A DNA stretch of 64,000 nt from Hyparrhenia diplandra. Taxonomy: Eukaryota > Streptophyta > Magnoliopsida > Poales > Poaceae. Both the position numbers and the translations under genes were made by a program. The stretch lies in contig JADLZK010008783.1 of the NCBI GenBank assembly GCA_015847255.1, positions 110,348 through 174,347 on the forward strand, written 5' to 3'. This document shows positions 23,410 through 34,160 of the stretch, piece after piece. Below the pieces are notes generated by a model. That model did no database searches and was not told the DNA's origin. It saw only the letters and a list, made by a program, of their open reading frames with translations. Positions within the stretch are counted from its first letter, which is position 1. Each line of letters starts with the position of its first letter.

Positions 23410-24167
23410 TCTGTGAGCTGAACAGCCAAGATGGAAGGTATCTTTTTCCCTCAGTTTTTTGTGTCACAGCTACTCGTACTGTCATTACACCAGCTGCAGG
23501 TCCACTGATCCGGATCTTGACGACATATCCATCAATCTGGAGGAGCTCGAGGCCTCCACCTCCGGTGCCAGAGAGGCACGGTCTGATCTCATCAAGCACC
23601 TGCATACATCAACAAAACAGTCCTCAGAATCACATACAGTTTGGTCACGATAATCTCATCTACAGCACGGCAGCAGAGACCGATCGAGCACTGGCCTTCT
23701 CTACGTTGTCGGCGGTGAGGTCGAGGCCGGTTTCGGTGTCAACGATCTGCTCGACCTCGAGGATGTCGGGGATCTTGTCACGGAGGCGCGTCTCGATGCC
23801 CATCTTGAGCGTCATGGTGGACCTGGGGCAGGAGCCGCACCCCCTGCAGCTTGAGCACGACGACGAGGCTGTCGATCTCGTGCAGCGCCACGTTGCCGCC
23901 GTCCGCCATCAGGCTCGGCCGCACCTCGGCCAGCACCTTCTCCACGTTCTCCTCCGTCAGCGGAAGCAAGGTAGGGGCTGAAGCATACGATGAGTCAGGA
24001 ATTAAGGAGATTGCTGCTGCGGTGCTTCCCCTTCGTGTTCCAAGTGCCGCTACAGGGATGACTCTTTGTGTTCTCGGAGGAAATGCACTTGACGGGGTGG
24101 GGCTGCTGACGTGGCACCCTTGATGTCGAGAGAACATATAGGTGTTATAGATGACAAGTTCGTGCAA
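23410..24167 (-). pseudogene. NFU2-like (NifU C-terminal domain) plastid Fe-S scaffold, broken
   Basis: Plant NFU2-type proteins hold two NifU C-terminal domains; the first carries a CxxC that binds a [4Fe-4S] cluster for transfer to plastid proteins. Here the first exon (about 23690-24167) has a basic Ser/Pro/Arg-rich, transit-peptide-like start, then LTEENVEKVLAEVRPSLM and ADGGNVALHEIDSLVVVLKL. Directly after LQG the frame shifts, so the conserved CGSC and following KMGIETRLRDKIPDILEVEQ lie in another frame. An intron with a proper 'tatgcag' acceptor separates domain two (VLDEIRPCLSGTGGG ... GPAAGVMTVRVAVTQK, 23430-23604). Two extra A in A runs break its end. The apparent donor reads GC instead of GT. 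The introns show it is a DNA-level copy, not a retrocopy. Confidence 0.82.
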
Positions 24168-24670
24168 CCTGTCGCAACTTCAGGATCTGTGCGACCCTGC
24201 CCCTTCTCTCTCCCGCGACCATGCCCCTGTGTCGCCGTCTACCTCGCGCTGGACCTTGCCCCCGCCCCCACCGTAGGGACTCGCCGTGTTGATTTACCTA
24301 AATTGACCGTCATCCACTTGACCAACTCCACTTAAGCAAACCAACTTGGTGATCCCCGAGAGATGCCATCCATATATCCAATGTTTGAGGATCCCGGTTA
24401 AGTATCATATACCACAATAGACACATACATCAAAATCACATATCTCAACAACATAGTACATAAATCAGCTAGAAACATATATGTTACAAGTCTTATTGAA
24501 TTAACAATTTAATTGTTACAACTTAAATGAAGACATAATTGAACTAAGTGTAGTGAGAACCTGACAAGTATCTTACCACGTTACACCTACGCTAAGAATT
24601 AATTATAATAACTAGTAGTTGTTGCTCGCCTTGTCCATGGGCGTCGACACCATAGCTCGGTCACCTGTCA
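24168..24670. other. Intergenic DNA before the Copia solo LTR, no gene seen
   Basis: The sequence is mixed in composition, AT-rich after 24380. A stretch with 'gtgatccccgagagatgcc' resembles retrotransposon LTR debris. I saw no gene, RNA or complete repeat. It continues after the solo LTR at 25825 once the duplicated TGTCA is removed. Confidence 0.4.
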
Positions 24671-25824
24671 TGTTGGGAATATGCCCTAGAGGTAATCATA
24701 AAGATAATTATATTGCGTTGTATCCATGATATATTATGCGTTCATGAATATCCATTAAAGACAACTTGTATCGATTGGTAATTATGTGAATTGTTTGTGA
24801 AACTCTTTTACTTGTATGGTTACTTTATAATTGTCTCTCGATCGAAGTTCGTGTGAGAACACACATGAATATTAGATCGGCACACATATTGGTTGATGAT
24901 TATGTTTCACAAGTTATGGACATAGAGATGTCAAACTAATAGTGTGGGCACATGTATGACACGGGATGGATTGACCAACATGAGATGTTATTATTATCTC
25001 TATACATATCATGCGTTCTGCCCTTAGACCGCTCAAGATGTGAAACGACCTACTTAGGACTATCAAACGCTACCCGTGAATCGGGTAGTTATAAAAGTGG
25101 TTTTCGGGTTTGTCGGGAAGCATCTTTGTGAGACGTAGTCAATCAAGATGGAATTTACCCCTCTCCATGTGAGAGAGATATCACCGACCACTCGAATGAT
25201 TGATCAAGAAATGCATGGCCGTGCTTGGGTTAAGTATTAACCTATGAGGTGGACCAAATATCGTGAGGCAAAGGGAATAACATGTATGTGAGTTTGTGGT
25301 GATTCGCCTAATATTACTATTCGCCGAGTAGGAGTACTCGGTCCATGTCTATGTGTGCGTGAGCCCATAGGGTCGCAAGTTTGGAAGGAGGCCTAATTCG
25401 ATCCGATCCAATTAGACAAGGCTTAGGGTTACTAATGAGCCTCCGCTTCGGGGAGCCCATTAGGAACGCCTATATAAGAGAGGTGGGCGCGGGGCTAGGT
25501 TTTTTCACGTCATTTTGGTAGCCGCCCCACGCCCCGCCCTCGCCTATTGTTCCTCGCGGACCTAGCAGTCCCGAGGCGCATCGTTTCCTCCTCGCACGTG
25601 TGGATACCTCGGCGTCGCATCCGGAGCACAAGGACGAACCGCCGCGTGAAGAATAGATGTGAGCAATCGCACCGCGACCGCCGCGACGCCAAGACGTCTA
25701 CATCGCTTCCGCTACACCCGCTGGCGCCCGGTGGTAATACCGTGATCTATAATTAGTGTAGTTCCCGGTTTATGGGGTTGAAACTTTTGTTTTCCGGCTA
25801 GCATAGCGCCCCCATATTCCTTCG
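24671..25824 (+). mobile_element. Copia-type solo LTR (BARE/Angela-like start)
   Basis: It starts TGTTGGGAATATGCCCTAGA, close to the well-known start of BARE/Angela Copia LTRs in grasses. It ends in 'catattccttcg', an imperfect inverse of the start, with the final CA changed to CG. TGTCA flanks both sides (24666-24670 and 25825-25829). A TATA-like 'cctatataagaga' at 25470 is in the expected place for an LTR promoter. No internal region is present, so this is a solo LTR of 1154 bp. Confidence 0.85.
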
Positions 25825-25829
25825 TGTCA

Positions 25830-26674
25830 CTCACCCACTTTGCCACTGACGACGGGTGACATGACCGCCAATGTCATGTATCTGCAAAACACTTAACGAC
25901 ATCGTCGTGAGTATATTGTGTACTCACATTACTTAATTTCAACATATGTATTTGGTTGATGCAAAGAAACTAATATGCATTTGTAAATTTGCATAAAAGC
26001 ATCGCGTTTATTAATGACATGCTCGTGATTCATTATTTATTTTTTATAGCAATATAATGAGTTCTTAAGTAATGTTGAGAGTATAGTTAAGTGATCAACA
26101 TCATAATTCCTCTCATCAAACTAACGTTGAGAAAGGCTGTGAGACTTGGGTCGGGCTAGGCCTCCCGGCTGCACCCGCGGCGCGTGCTCCTCCGTTCTAC
26201 TCCGTTTAATTGACTTTTGGCTTTTTATACTCTTTTTTATTAGAAACCAAAGTACTACTAGGTTAGAAAGCCCAACCGAATCCCCATTGAAATCACTTAG
26301 AATCGCCTATCCCTGCCAGAATCATCTAGAATAACTCCACCACCCCTGAATCAGTACCATCTAGGTCTTACAAAAAGTTTATAAAAACAAAAATCAGAAA
26401 TTTGACTTCACCAATCTCGATATCCGCTAGTCCAACTTGCTCATAGAGGTAGGAGTTGTACGAAGGTGCTCCTAGTAGAGTGAATGTGTGGCCAGTGAGT
26501 GTATCCTCATGTATACGAGTGTCTGTACTCTATACTAAAAACTATAAAATTTAAAACTTTAAAATTGGCATCATAAACTTTCAATTTTTAAAATAATTAA
26601 ATATTTAGTTTTTATGTAAAACATTCAGTTTTCCATACATTCTAAAAGAACCATGATTCTATTCTATTATTTAA
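25830..26674. other. Intergenic AT-rich DNA before unit B, no gene seen
   Basis: No conserved coding sequence, RNA gene or paired terminal repeats were found. The unit B homology begins near 26675 ('tgtggagaccaataaggtgc'). Confidence 0.4.
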
Positions 26675-26837
26675 ATGTGGAGACCAATAAGGTGCACACG
26701 AACGAACACGCCGTGCTAGAGCTGTTGGATTCTGAACGACTGTTCGAACCTACCCAGTGACCAGCCCACAAAAACCTCTCGGCTCCCGAGGCTACGCCTC
26801 CAATCCTCCAAACCCTTTCCCTGGCTTGAAATGAGCC
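26675..26837 (+). pseudogene. 5' end of the zinc-finger gene, unit B (upstream part)
   Basis: This aligns with unit A 6593-6740 and unit C 43297-43380 ('cacaaaacctctcg', 'aggccacgcctccaat'). It is the region just upstream of exon 1. It is separated from exon 1 (near 30465) by the Mutator-like insertion at 26838-30455, so promoter and coding sequence are 3.6 kb apart. Confidence 0.7.
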
Positions 26838-27090
26838 TTTGCATGTGTGCCATTAAAAAGATGGCCTACTCATCAATGTCACCAAAAGTTCGATCTATCA
26901 CATGTAACATCGACTTCTCAACATTTTTCGGTGTGTGCTATTCCGTCCACCAGGGCGTTAGATTTTACCGCGTTTGGGGACTCGATTGTGGGCCCGACGA
27001 TGGCAAATGACCGATTGCCCTCCTCCTTTCTCCTCCCCTCCTTCTCTCTCACCGGCAAGCGGGCCCGCCCGTTAGCTTCCTATTCCCTCA

Positions 27091-27330
27091 GCAGGAGAAT
27101 CTTTTTACTAATTTGACAGCTTTTTAAACTAATTATAAAATTAACACGGTTTGATTTTTTTTCTTCAAAACTAACACATTTGAGGCACCATTGCCAAAGG
27201 CGCCTCAAATACACTCCGAGATGCCATGCATGGTGGCGCCTCAAAGCCGCCACGCCGGCACCCGCCGCCAAAGATGTACCGACGTGGCAGGCTCGGAGGC
27301 GCCGCTGAATGCGGTGTCGCGACGCCGAAA
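27091..27330. repeat. Inner inverted repeat, left arm
   Basis: This arm starts 'gcaggagaatctttttacta' and pairs with 29300-29541. The match covers 'tttaaactaattataaaatt' and 'aaaactaacacatttg', then the blocks built on 'ggcgcctc'. It lies inside the outer TIRs of the Mutator-like element, giving a palindrome within a palindrome. Confidence 0.75.
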
Positions 27331-29299
27331 GGGGCGCCGAGCCGTGAAAGACCGGTTGCGACCTTACCGGTGGGGTCCGCCTTTGCACCGCTCCTAGCGA
27401 TGCATGCGTGCTTATTTGCTAGTACTCCTATGACACTAGCACACTAGTACTCCTATGAGAGCAAGGCCAATAATCTTGGCTATAAGCCAAGCCATGTAAG
27501 CATGAGACAAGTCTAATAGCCAAGAGATACAATAAGCGGCTCTTCTTCAATTTGGAAATACTCTTTTCTATTCATGTGGGACCTACACCTTTTCTTGTCC
27601 TCTCTCCATCATGGCTGTGTTGTGTGCGCTGGGACCTGTGAGCGCAGAGAGAGAAGAGGGATGGGCCATGAGCATCTTGGAACATGTGAGGAGCCGGGCG
27701 ACAGATGCGTCGCCGAGCCGCTTGTCGGTTGCCTTTTCTCCCTCTTCCACCTCGGGATTTTCTTTGAGTTGTCTTGGCTATAAGCCTGTTCCTCGACATA
27801 ACCTATTGTACTTTGCTCCGACAGCAGTGAAAGAGAGGACGTGAGAGCTTGCAGCTGCCCCATGTGTACCTCGATATAAGAGTGAGAGAGGAGAGAGAGT
27901 CAAGTGTGAGAGAGGAGTGAACGTGCATGTACTGCAGGAACCGCTCGCAGCGGTAGAGCTTGTGTATGTGTGCAAGGCCATCTACACTTGCATGTCACCT
28001 CTACACTATCCCCGTGTGCGTCTGCTAGAGAACACAGGCGTGCCTGTCACCATCTACTCATTAAATCACCTAGCCCCTAGCCATGTATGTATATTTATTT
28101 GCTTTTTCGGCAGTTAGAATATGTTGAACCGAAAAAATGGACGAGCCACATAAATTTGATTTTTAATCTTTCGATGAAAGTTTGGGATTAGCTAAATTTC
28201 AAGTGCTTGAATTTTTTTTTTTTTCAGACGATGGTTATTGCATATACTGTATAATAAAATTGCAGTTTTAGTTTGTTTGTAATTTCTATATACACAATTT
28301 GGAATTTTATGTTCGGAGAATGGAAAAATGTTAGACAAAACCACAAACCTAACAAAATCTAATATGTGTTGGCACAAAACAGTTTAACAATTTACAATTA
28401 TCTCTAGTGTAAATTGATTATTCGTACCAGAAAATGGTTAGAATTTCTTGAATTGTTACCAGAAAATGTTGGTACAGTATGCATCTGCAGGTCACCACAC
28501 ACACATGCCTGCCACCATGCCAGTGAGTTGTACGCAATGTGCAATACTTTTTTTTTTTCTCTGAATAAATTTATGAGAACAGAAGATTTAAAGTTTTCTA
28601 ATAATATTAATTATGTGATATAAATATTATTTTTTTACATATATTTTATTAAACTTGTTTCTCTAAAATCATAAACGACGGAAGAAGAAAGTATATCTCA
28701 TATAAATCTCCCTAGCCTCTACATCTCTCATCACCTCTACATGTAGCGTTGAATAGAATAATAAATGAAAGGATGCAACATGCATGCATGCACAGCGCGT
28801 CATACTACCTGCAATGGCAGAGGGGCCTAGCCACCTACGGAGTACTACTAGTGTGCTACAGTGTATAGCAGCATGCACGCATGCATCGCTAGGAGCCAGT
28901 ACAAGGACCGAGAGCGCTGTAACCTCGGTCTCCTCACAGGCCTGTCGCGCCTTTGTGCGCCACTCTGAGGGCAGGCCCAACGCAGGCATACAGTACTAGT
29001 GGTCTCAACATCCACGTAGTCTGAGGCAGTTCAGCTGGTAAAATTTTTCCAACGCAATGGCAGCTTCAACTTTATTCCCATCCCAGGAGCAGGTACGATG
29101 ACGCGGTCTAAAAATATCTTTAGCTAGGCACTGGTTCAGTGGTTTGGAGGCCATAACGCGTGCTCCCATGAGAACTTCGCCTCGTGTCGATGATGGCGCG
29201 GTCGGCACTTCTGCAGAACCGCCGCCACCCCGCAAAGACCCAAGCGGTTGAGCCGACAATTGTGTCGGCGGGTATCTTGAAGCCACAAGACACGTAGGA
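27331..29299. other. Interior of the nested inverted repeat, no gene
   Basis: Near 27460-27900 'gcaaggccaataatcttggc' and 'cttggctataagcc' look like the ends of a common grass MITE. The rest is AT-rich with short T runs. The open frames at 27572-27981 and 28669-28999 have no domain. No RNA gene was recognised. Confidence 0.45.
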
Positions 29300-29541
29300 A
29301 GCGTTGGGCTTGGCACGGCGTACGCGTGGGCGGCGCCGCCAAGCCACGCCGCCTACAAGTGGCGGCGGCGTCCAGCGTAACGGCCTTGGAGGCGCCATTA
29401 TGCATGGCGCGCCTCAGAGTGCATTTGAGACGCTTTGCCAACGGCGCCTCCAAATGTGTTAGTTTTGGAGAAAAAATCAACCCGTGTTAATTTTATAATT
29501 AGTTTAAAAAACTGTCAAATTAGCAAAAAGATTCCAGCAGG
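29300..29541. repeat. Inner inverted repeat, right arm
   Basis: This is the partner of 27091-27330, in reverse orientation. The loop between the arms is about 2 kb. Divergence is modest: a few substitutions and small indels are visible in the A/T-rich part. Confidence 0.75.
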
Positions 29542-30200
29542 ACGGAATGGCAGCGTGCCCGTGCCTATGCCCGCGCTCGCGCAGCTCGCCCGTGCCCGCG
29601 CTCGCGGAGGCTGGGGCAGAGCTCTCCAGCACTCACGCAGCTCGCTCGCGCCTGCGCCTGCGGCGTCCGGACGGACACGCTCGAATGGCGACGCATGCGG
29701 GGCCAAGGCGGTAAAATCCGGAGCAACCTAGCGTGGAGGGAGACGAGCCCGACAGGCTCCTAGCGGCAAGCCAGCGCGAGCACCGCGGCGCGGCCCGCCT
29801 GCACGCAAGCTCCGCGGCGGCCCGAGCGCGGCCCGCCTGCGCGCGCGCAAGCTCTGCAGCTGCAGCATCTGCGCCATGGCCCGCCCGAACTCATGGTGCA
29901 GCTCCAGTGCAGACCTTGCGGCGGCCGGCACGACATGGCGCAACTCCAGTTCGCGACGAGCTCCACTGGCGCGGCTTCGACTTCGGCAACGGCAAGCTGA
30001 GCGCAGAGAGCAGAGGGGAGGGGAGGAAGAGCGAAGTTGAGTAGCCCGAGCACCCTTGCAGGCTAGGTGGCAGCTATCCGTGGCCGCGGAACAAGGCTGG
30101 AACAGGGCCGCTCGCGCCTCCATCACCCGTGGCCGCGGCCGCACCTCCATCGCCGCCCGCGGTCGCGCCTCCATGGCCGCCGGATCTCGTGCGTCCAGCA
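29542..30200. other. GC-rich interior of the Mutator-like element
   Basis: Open frames run on both strands because of high GC content. An Arg-Gly-rich repeat ('acccgtggccgcggccgc' near 30124 and 30199) gives a false impression of coding. It could derive from a captured host exon, as in Pack-MULEs, but no source gene was recognised. Confidence 0.4.
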
Positions 30201-30455
30201 CCCGTGGCCGCGGCCGCACCTCCATCGCACCCGCAGAGAGAAGGAGGGCGGGGCCCGCTTGCCGGTGAGAGAGACGGAGGGGAGGAGAAAGAAGAGGAGG
30301 GCAACCTGGTTATTTGCCATCATCGGGCCCACCTGTCAGGTCCCCAAACGGCGCAAATCTAACGCCCAGTGGACGGAATCACACACACGAAAAATGTTGA
30401 TCGAAGTTTTCAGTGGCAATGGTGAGTGACATTTTTTTAATGGCATACATGCAAA

Positions 30456-31179
30456 AAGCTCGCTGGAAATCGCCCATCGAGCCGCCGCTACGGCTCCCCT
30501 GGACAACGACTACCGCCTCCCCGATCCTTCTCCCCCGCACGGTGATGAAACTTGTCCTTGCTTTCGTTTCTGCAGTCGCACTAGTTTCATATCCTTTTCT
30601 CGATAGTTGCCATTACTCTTTTTTGATATCCTAGGGTTTAGGAAGTGGTGGCCGATTTAAATCGGCTAAATGCTTACAAAATCGCGCTAGTATTTCCAGC
30701 AAAATTGAGTGCGAATTTGATCGGTAGGAAGATATTATGCCTCATTGGCGAGGAATTTGATGATCGGACCACATTATCTGGACAAAATGCCATCCGTTGA
30801 AGAAAACTGACGGCGGTGGCGTTGGGGATGCAGGGCAAATGTCACTGGATGCGCTCTGGTGGGAGCTTGCGGTGGAGACCACTCGCCAGGAGTTCATCGC
30901 GGCCGAGCTGGCGGAGCAGCGGAAGTTGGAGTCCGAGGTCCTACGCGAACTCGCGTTGGAGCACGTCGGTCCCCTGTCCCTGTGCGCCCGTGCCGAGCTC
31001 CAGCAAGAGGGTCTGCTCCACATCCGCATACCAACGTTGGCAGAATCTTGCTTAGAAGATGGCTTGTTGATCTCTGGAGGTATGCCGGTGCCCAGACGCT
31101 CTGTAAAGATCGAATTGATGAATGGTATCAGCCTCCATGGCATCGCCTATCAGCAAACGAGGATGCATTGTTTGAATGG
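30456..31179 (+). pseudogene. Zinc-finger gene exons 1-2, unit B
   Basis: Exon 1 starts near 30467, but its ATG has become CTG (unit A and C have 'atggaaatcgcccg'). Exon 2 carries the helical segment SLDALWWELAVETTRQEFI and AELAEQRKLESEVLRELALE, typical of the region N-terminal to the U1-type fingers in this plant family. The following part changes frame before the conserved exon end RIDEWYQPPWHRLSANEDAL, after which a GTGAGC donor stands at 31180. The gene is transcribed toward the fingers at 32914. Loss of the start codon, the frame change and the upstream transposon make function unlikely. Confidence 0.7.
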
Positions 31180-31246
31180 GTGAGCTTGTTACCCTCATTT
31201 TTTTTCTGTCTGTTATATATATGCATGTAAAAAAAATCTAGAAATA

Positions 31247-31370
31247 TTGCATTGTTCAAGATTGGTGTGTTCCTTTTACTAAATTCTGAGAATGCTAGAC
31301 GAAATTATCCGCGCATCAAATATAATTTCGTCTAGCATTTAGAAAAGGACACCAATCTTGAGCAGTGCAA
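31247..31370. repeat. Intronic foldback hairpin, unit B copy
   Basis: This is the same hairpin as at 7568-7696. The arms begin 'ttgcattgttcaagattggt' and end 'gcagtgcaa', with 'tctagcattt' in the right arm. It sits just after exon 2 of the zinc-finger gene. Confidence 0.8.
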
Positions 31371-32913
31371 CATTTCTCTGCACATTAACTGAAAATTCGT
31401 TTGATCTTTCAAAAAAACTGAAAATTCGGTTAGCAACTCTTTAAGTATTAATTCTTTTCATGGAGCCAGCCATGTCAACTTATGAAACAGTCTTTTGAGC
31501 ATTATTTTGTAGTATTTGTTTTGGATATCTATGCAGATATTTTTGGATTTAGCTTGTTATGAAAGTGAACTTTTCATCTTCCTATCTTAGGACTAGAGAC
31601 CAAACATGTCATTGGTTTTTCTATGCATGTTTTCATATAATGAAAAACCATTAATTTGACCGTCCATCTTATCTTGTACTCCTTCAGTTCCAAATTATAG
31701 TTCACTTAGGCTTTGTCCTAAGTCAAACATCTCCAATCTTTACCATGTTTTTACAAAAATAAAATAAAAATATATTAGCATCAAGTCCAAATAAATGCTT
31801 TATCAATTTCATGGAAAATTTAATGAAACTGGTTTGATGTTTTAGATGTTGCTGCATTCCCTGTAAACTTCATCAGAGTTGTATATGGTTGACATAGGAT
31901 AAAGCTAAAGTAAACTATAATTTGTAAGGACCATATGGAATAGCGCCACTGTAAATATTAGTTTGTGGGATTTTAATAATTAATCCATCCTAATAGAGTA
32001 ATAGTGAAACTCCACAATTTTAGGGTAATGTTTCAGTCAAATAACTAATTGTGCTATCCATTAGTGTGCTTAATAAGAAATGATAGGTTCTTCGTTGTGC
32101 CTTTTGGCGATGGACTATCACTGCTATCTTTATAATTCATGTGACTTTGATGCTAATATTGTGGTAAAGTGTGGAACATGGGCTTCACCAATGCATGGAT
32201 TTTGGACGAAATACAGTGAAGAATATATACGACTGTTCCTAGATATTTTTACATGATGTTCTTGTTTATGCTCTGCTCACTTAGTGTTGCCATAAACGAC
32301 CATGTAGTCCGTTTACATGCTGTTAGAAATGTTACTTGGTGACCAACCATGTCCGCTTAATCAATTGTTTATCCCGTTTAAAGGCCATGTAACCTGTTTA
32401 AGTGGCTGTGTAGCCCATTTAAGTGGCCGGGTATCCCAAATAAACACTAAACAATATGTGCCCAACTCTTTAAGTTTTAGGATTTTGGTGAACAATGGCT
32501 CCAAGGATAATGATCCTGGATACAGTGTGAAGAATGATCCAAGTTTGTTTTAAATTTTCTGATATTAAATTTTTTTAACCTCTAATATTCACTGAATTTA
32601 AGATTCATTTGGCAAGGATGTTGCATGCACTTTTTTTAAAACATATGTTGCCTGAACTCTCATCAGGACAGCTACAGAGAGAGGCTTGGCAGAGTGCTTC
32701 AGATTTTGATGTACAATAGCTTGAAGTTTTAGTCTGATGTAGGGCCACAGGAATAGAAGCTATGTATGACATATACAATACTGAAAATTGTTATATCCAG
32801 TGCATGTTGAAGATTATAAACTACGTAACTACTACATATTGTTGAAGATGATTACAATTTTGTTTTTGACATTGTCCTTGGCTGTCACTGAAAACAAGTT
32901 GATCATTAAACAG
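31371..32913. other. Long intron of the unit B zinc-finger gene
   Basis: It is collinear with unit A 7697-8960 and unit C 54781-58462. Near 32385-32450 a short degenerate tandem repeat of about 22 bp ('ggccatgtaacctgtttaag' type) is present in all units. Near 32650-32760 lies a conserved exon-like block (PELSSGQLQREAWQ in one frame; PELSPEQLQTEARQ in unit C), which ends in a stop in unit C. I could not place it in the gene model. Confidence 0.5.
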
Positions 32914-33534
32914 GCTAGGCTGCCTAAAAAGACATTTTCTGGGGTGAAGAGGAAAAGGACTGATGAAACTTCAGAAGCAAACGACAAAAGATTGTCCAAG
33001 AAATGGATTTGTGATCTCTGCCATGTGGATACATCTGGTGAAATATCTTTTATGGAACATTGTGGTGGCTACTGGCACCAGTCCAATGAAGCAGACATGG
33101 AACGGGCTATGGAAACTGCTGAGTCGACAATGGTAGCAACAGCAGAGTTGTATCGTGGCATGCATCACAATCCAACTGCATGGATCTGCCAAGTTAAGTG
33201 TTCAGGCGAGTTGGACCTAAAGAATCACTTGAATGGCAGGAGGCACCAAGAGAACTTAGGAGCTCTATGGGGGAGAGAGCGAGGAAAATGAAAGGGAGAG
33301 TGGATCCCAGGGTAACCTTTATGAAAAGAAAGAGCCACGGCTTGTTGACATGAACCAAAGGCCCACCTCAAGATGGACTTGTAGCATCTGTCAGCCAAAC
33401 TGTACATCTGAGTCTGACTTGGAGAATCACCTGTTCTTCAAAAAAACTTGGAGAATCACCTCCGAGGTAGAAGGCACCAGCTGAATGTAAAAGCCCAATG
33501 CAACAGCACAACATTTGATACCCATCTTGGTTGA
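32914..33534 (+). pseudogene. U1/zf-met zinc-finger exon, unit B
   Basis: The exon begins after a 'ttaaacag' acceptor; reading upstream is blocked by TAG in unit C, which supports this start. It encodes a basic segment (ARLPKKTFSGVKRKR) and then finger 1, WICDLCHVDTSGE with H-x5-H. Finger 2 has lost three codons compared with unit C, so CSIC is reduced to a single Cys (WICQVKC). After GALW one extra base shifts the frame to a stop. A 29-bp tandem duplication near 33423-33470 breaks finger 3. Proteins of this family bind structured RNA or spliceosomal partners in the nucleus. Three independent lesions make this copy non-functional. Confidence 0.85.
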
Positions 33535-34160
33535 AAGAAATAGCAGGTGAGGCACAGTGCATAAAACTGAGATGTAGTTACAGACATAGTTACTAAAGAT
33601 GATGTTGGAATTTGAGAGACGTGCAAGGAACTGAAAGTGCATTTCATTTCTTCCAGCCTTGCTCATCTCCTGGCATTTTGCGATTGCAGGAACTTGACTC
33701 TTTTGTGGCTGAGACAATGTATGGTCTGTACTTTGAATACTTGATGTTGCCATATTAACACTTTAGTGGTTCACATGGAAAGCAGCTTATATGGCCAATT
33801 GACCATTGGTGATCCGTCATCCCTTAGCAATGTAGGCGCTGCCTCATGGGGAAATCCAATGTCTATTTTTCTTTCATCCACCGTTTCAGTTATCCCTTTG
33901 ATGTTCCTTTGCATCCTTTTGGAAAATTTTATGTCCAATTAATCACTGATGAAAATCGATGTTGTGTTATAAATGATCGTAGGAAACTGAGGATAACAAT
34001 GTTTGAACTTTCTGCATGTTTCTTATTGCTTATGTATGTTGTTGGTGTTACAGCAATTGATTACAGTTGTATACAAATAAGTTAGCTGGATAAACATTTG
34101 ATTACAGCAATTGATTACAATTGTATACAAATAGGTTAGTTGGATACGCATTTGATTCAA
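33535..34160. other. Spacer between converging zinc-finger and CM genes, unit B
   Basis: This is the 3' region shared with unit C 59063-59707. No reading frame with a domain was seen. The sequence 'ttgattacaattgtatacaa' occurs twice near 34050 and 34110 as a short local duplication, also present in unit C near 59615 and 59660. It probably holds the 3' UTRs and polyadenylation signals of both genes. Confidence 0.5.

Larger units (their letters stand above)
26838..30455. mobile_element. Mutator-like element with about 250-bp terminal inverted repeats
   Basis: The left end TTTGCATGTGTGCCATTAAA pairs with the right end at about 30436-30455. The inverted match continues with interruptions through 'cgtccaccagggcgttag', 'ggcaaatgaccg' and 'ctctctcaccggcaagcggg' to about 27070 on the left and 30240 on the right. 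Long TIRs and a GC-rich, apparently captured interior fit a non-autonomous Mutator-like (MULE) element; no transposase was found. A clear 9-bp target duplication could not be read. Units A and C lack the insertion, so its boundaries are known from comparison. Confidence 0.78.

Noticed and set aside
22512..23429. 305-codon open frame on the minus strand
   Set aside because: The peptide is Arg/Pro/Ala-rich with no domain, starts inside the tail of the broken NFU gene from a non-ATG codon, and follows from GC content and an 81-bp repeat.
29728..30304. Arg-Gly-rich frames as a possible RNA-binding protein
   Set aside because: The pattern comes from a short GC-rich tandem repeat inside a transposon and is open in several frames.
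32788..32913. Upstream extension of the zinc-finger frame in unit B
   Set aside because: The matching stretch in unit C has a TAG, and a good 'ttaaacag' acceptor stands at the conserved start, so it is intron.
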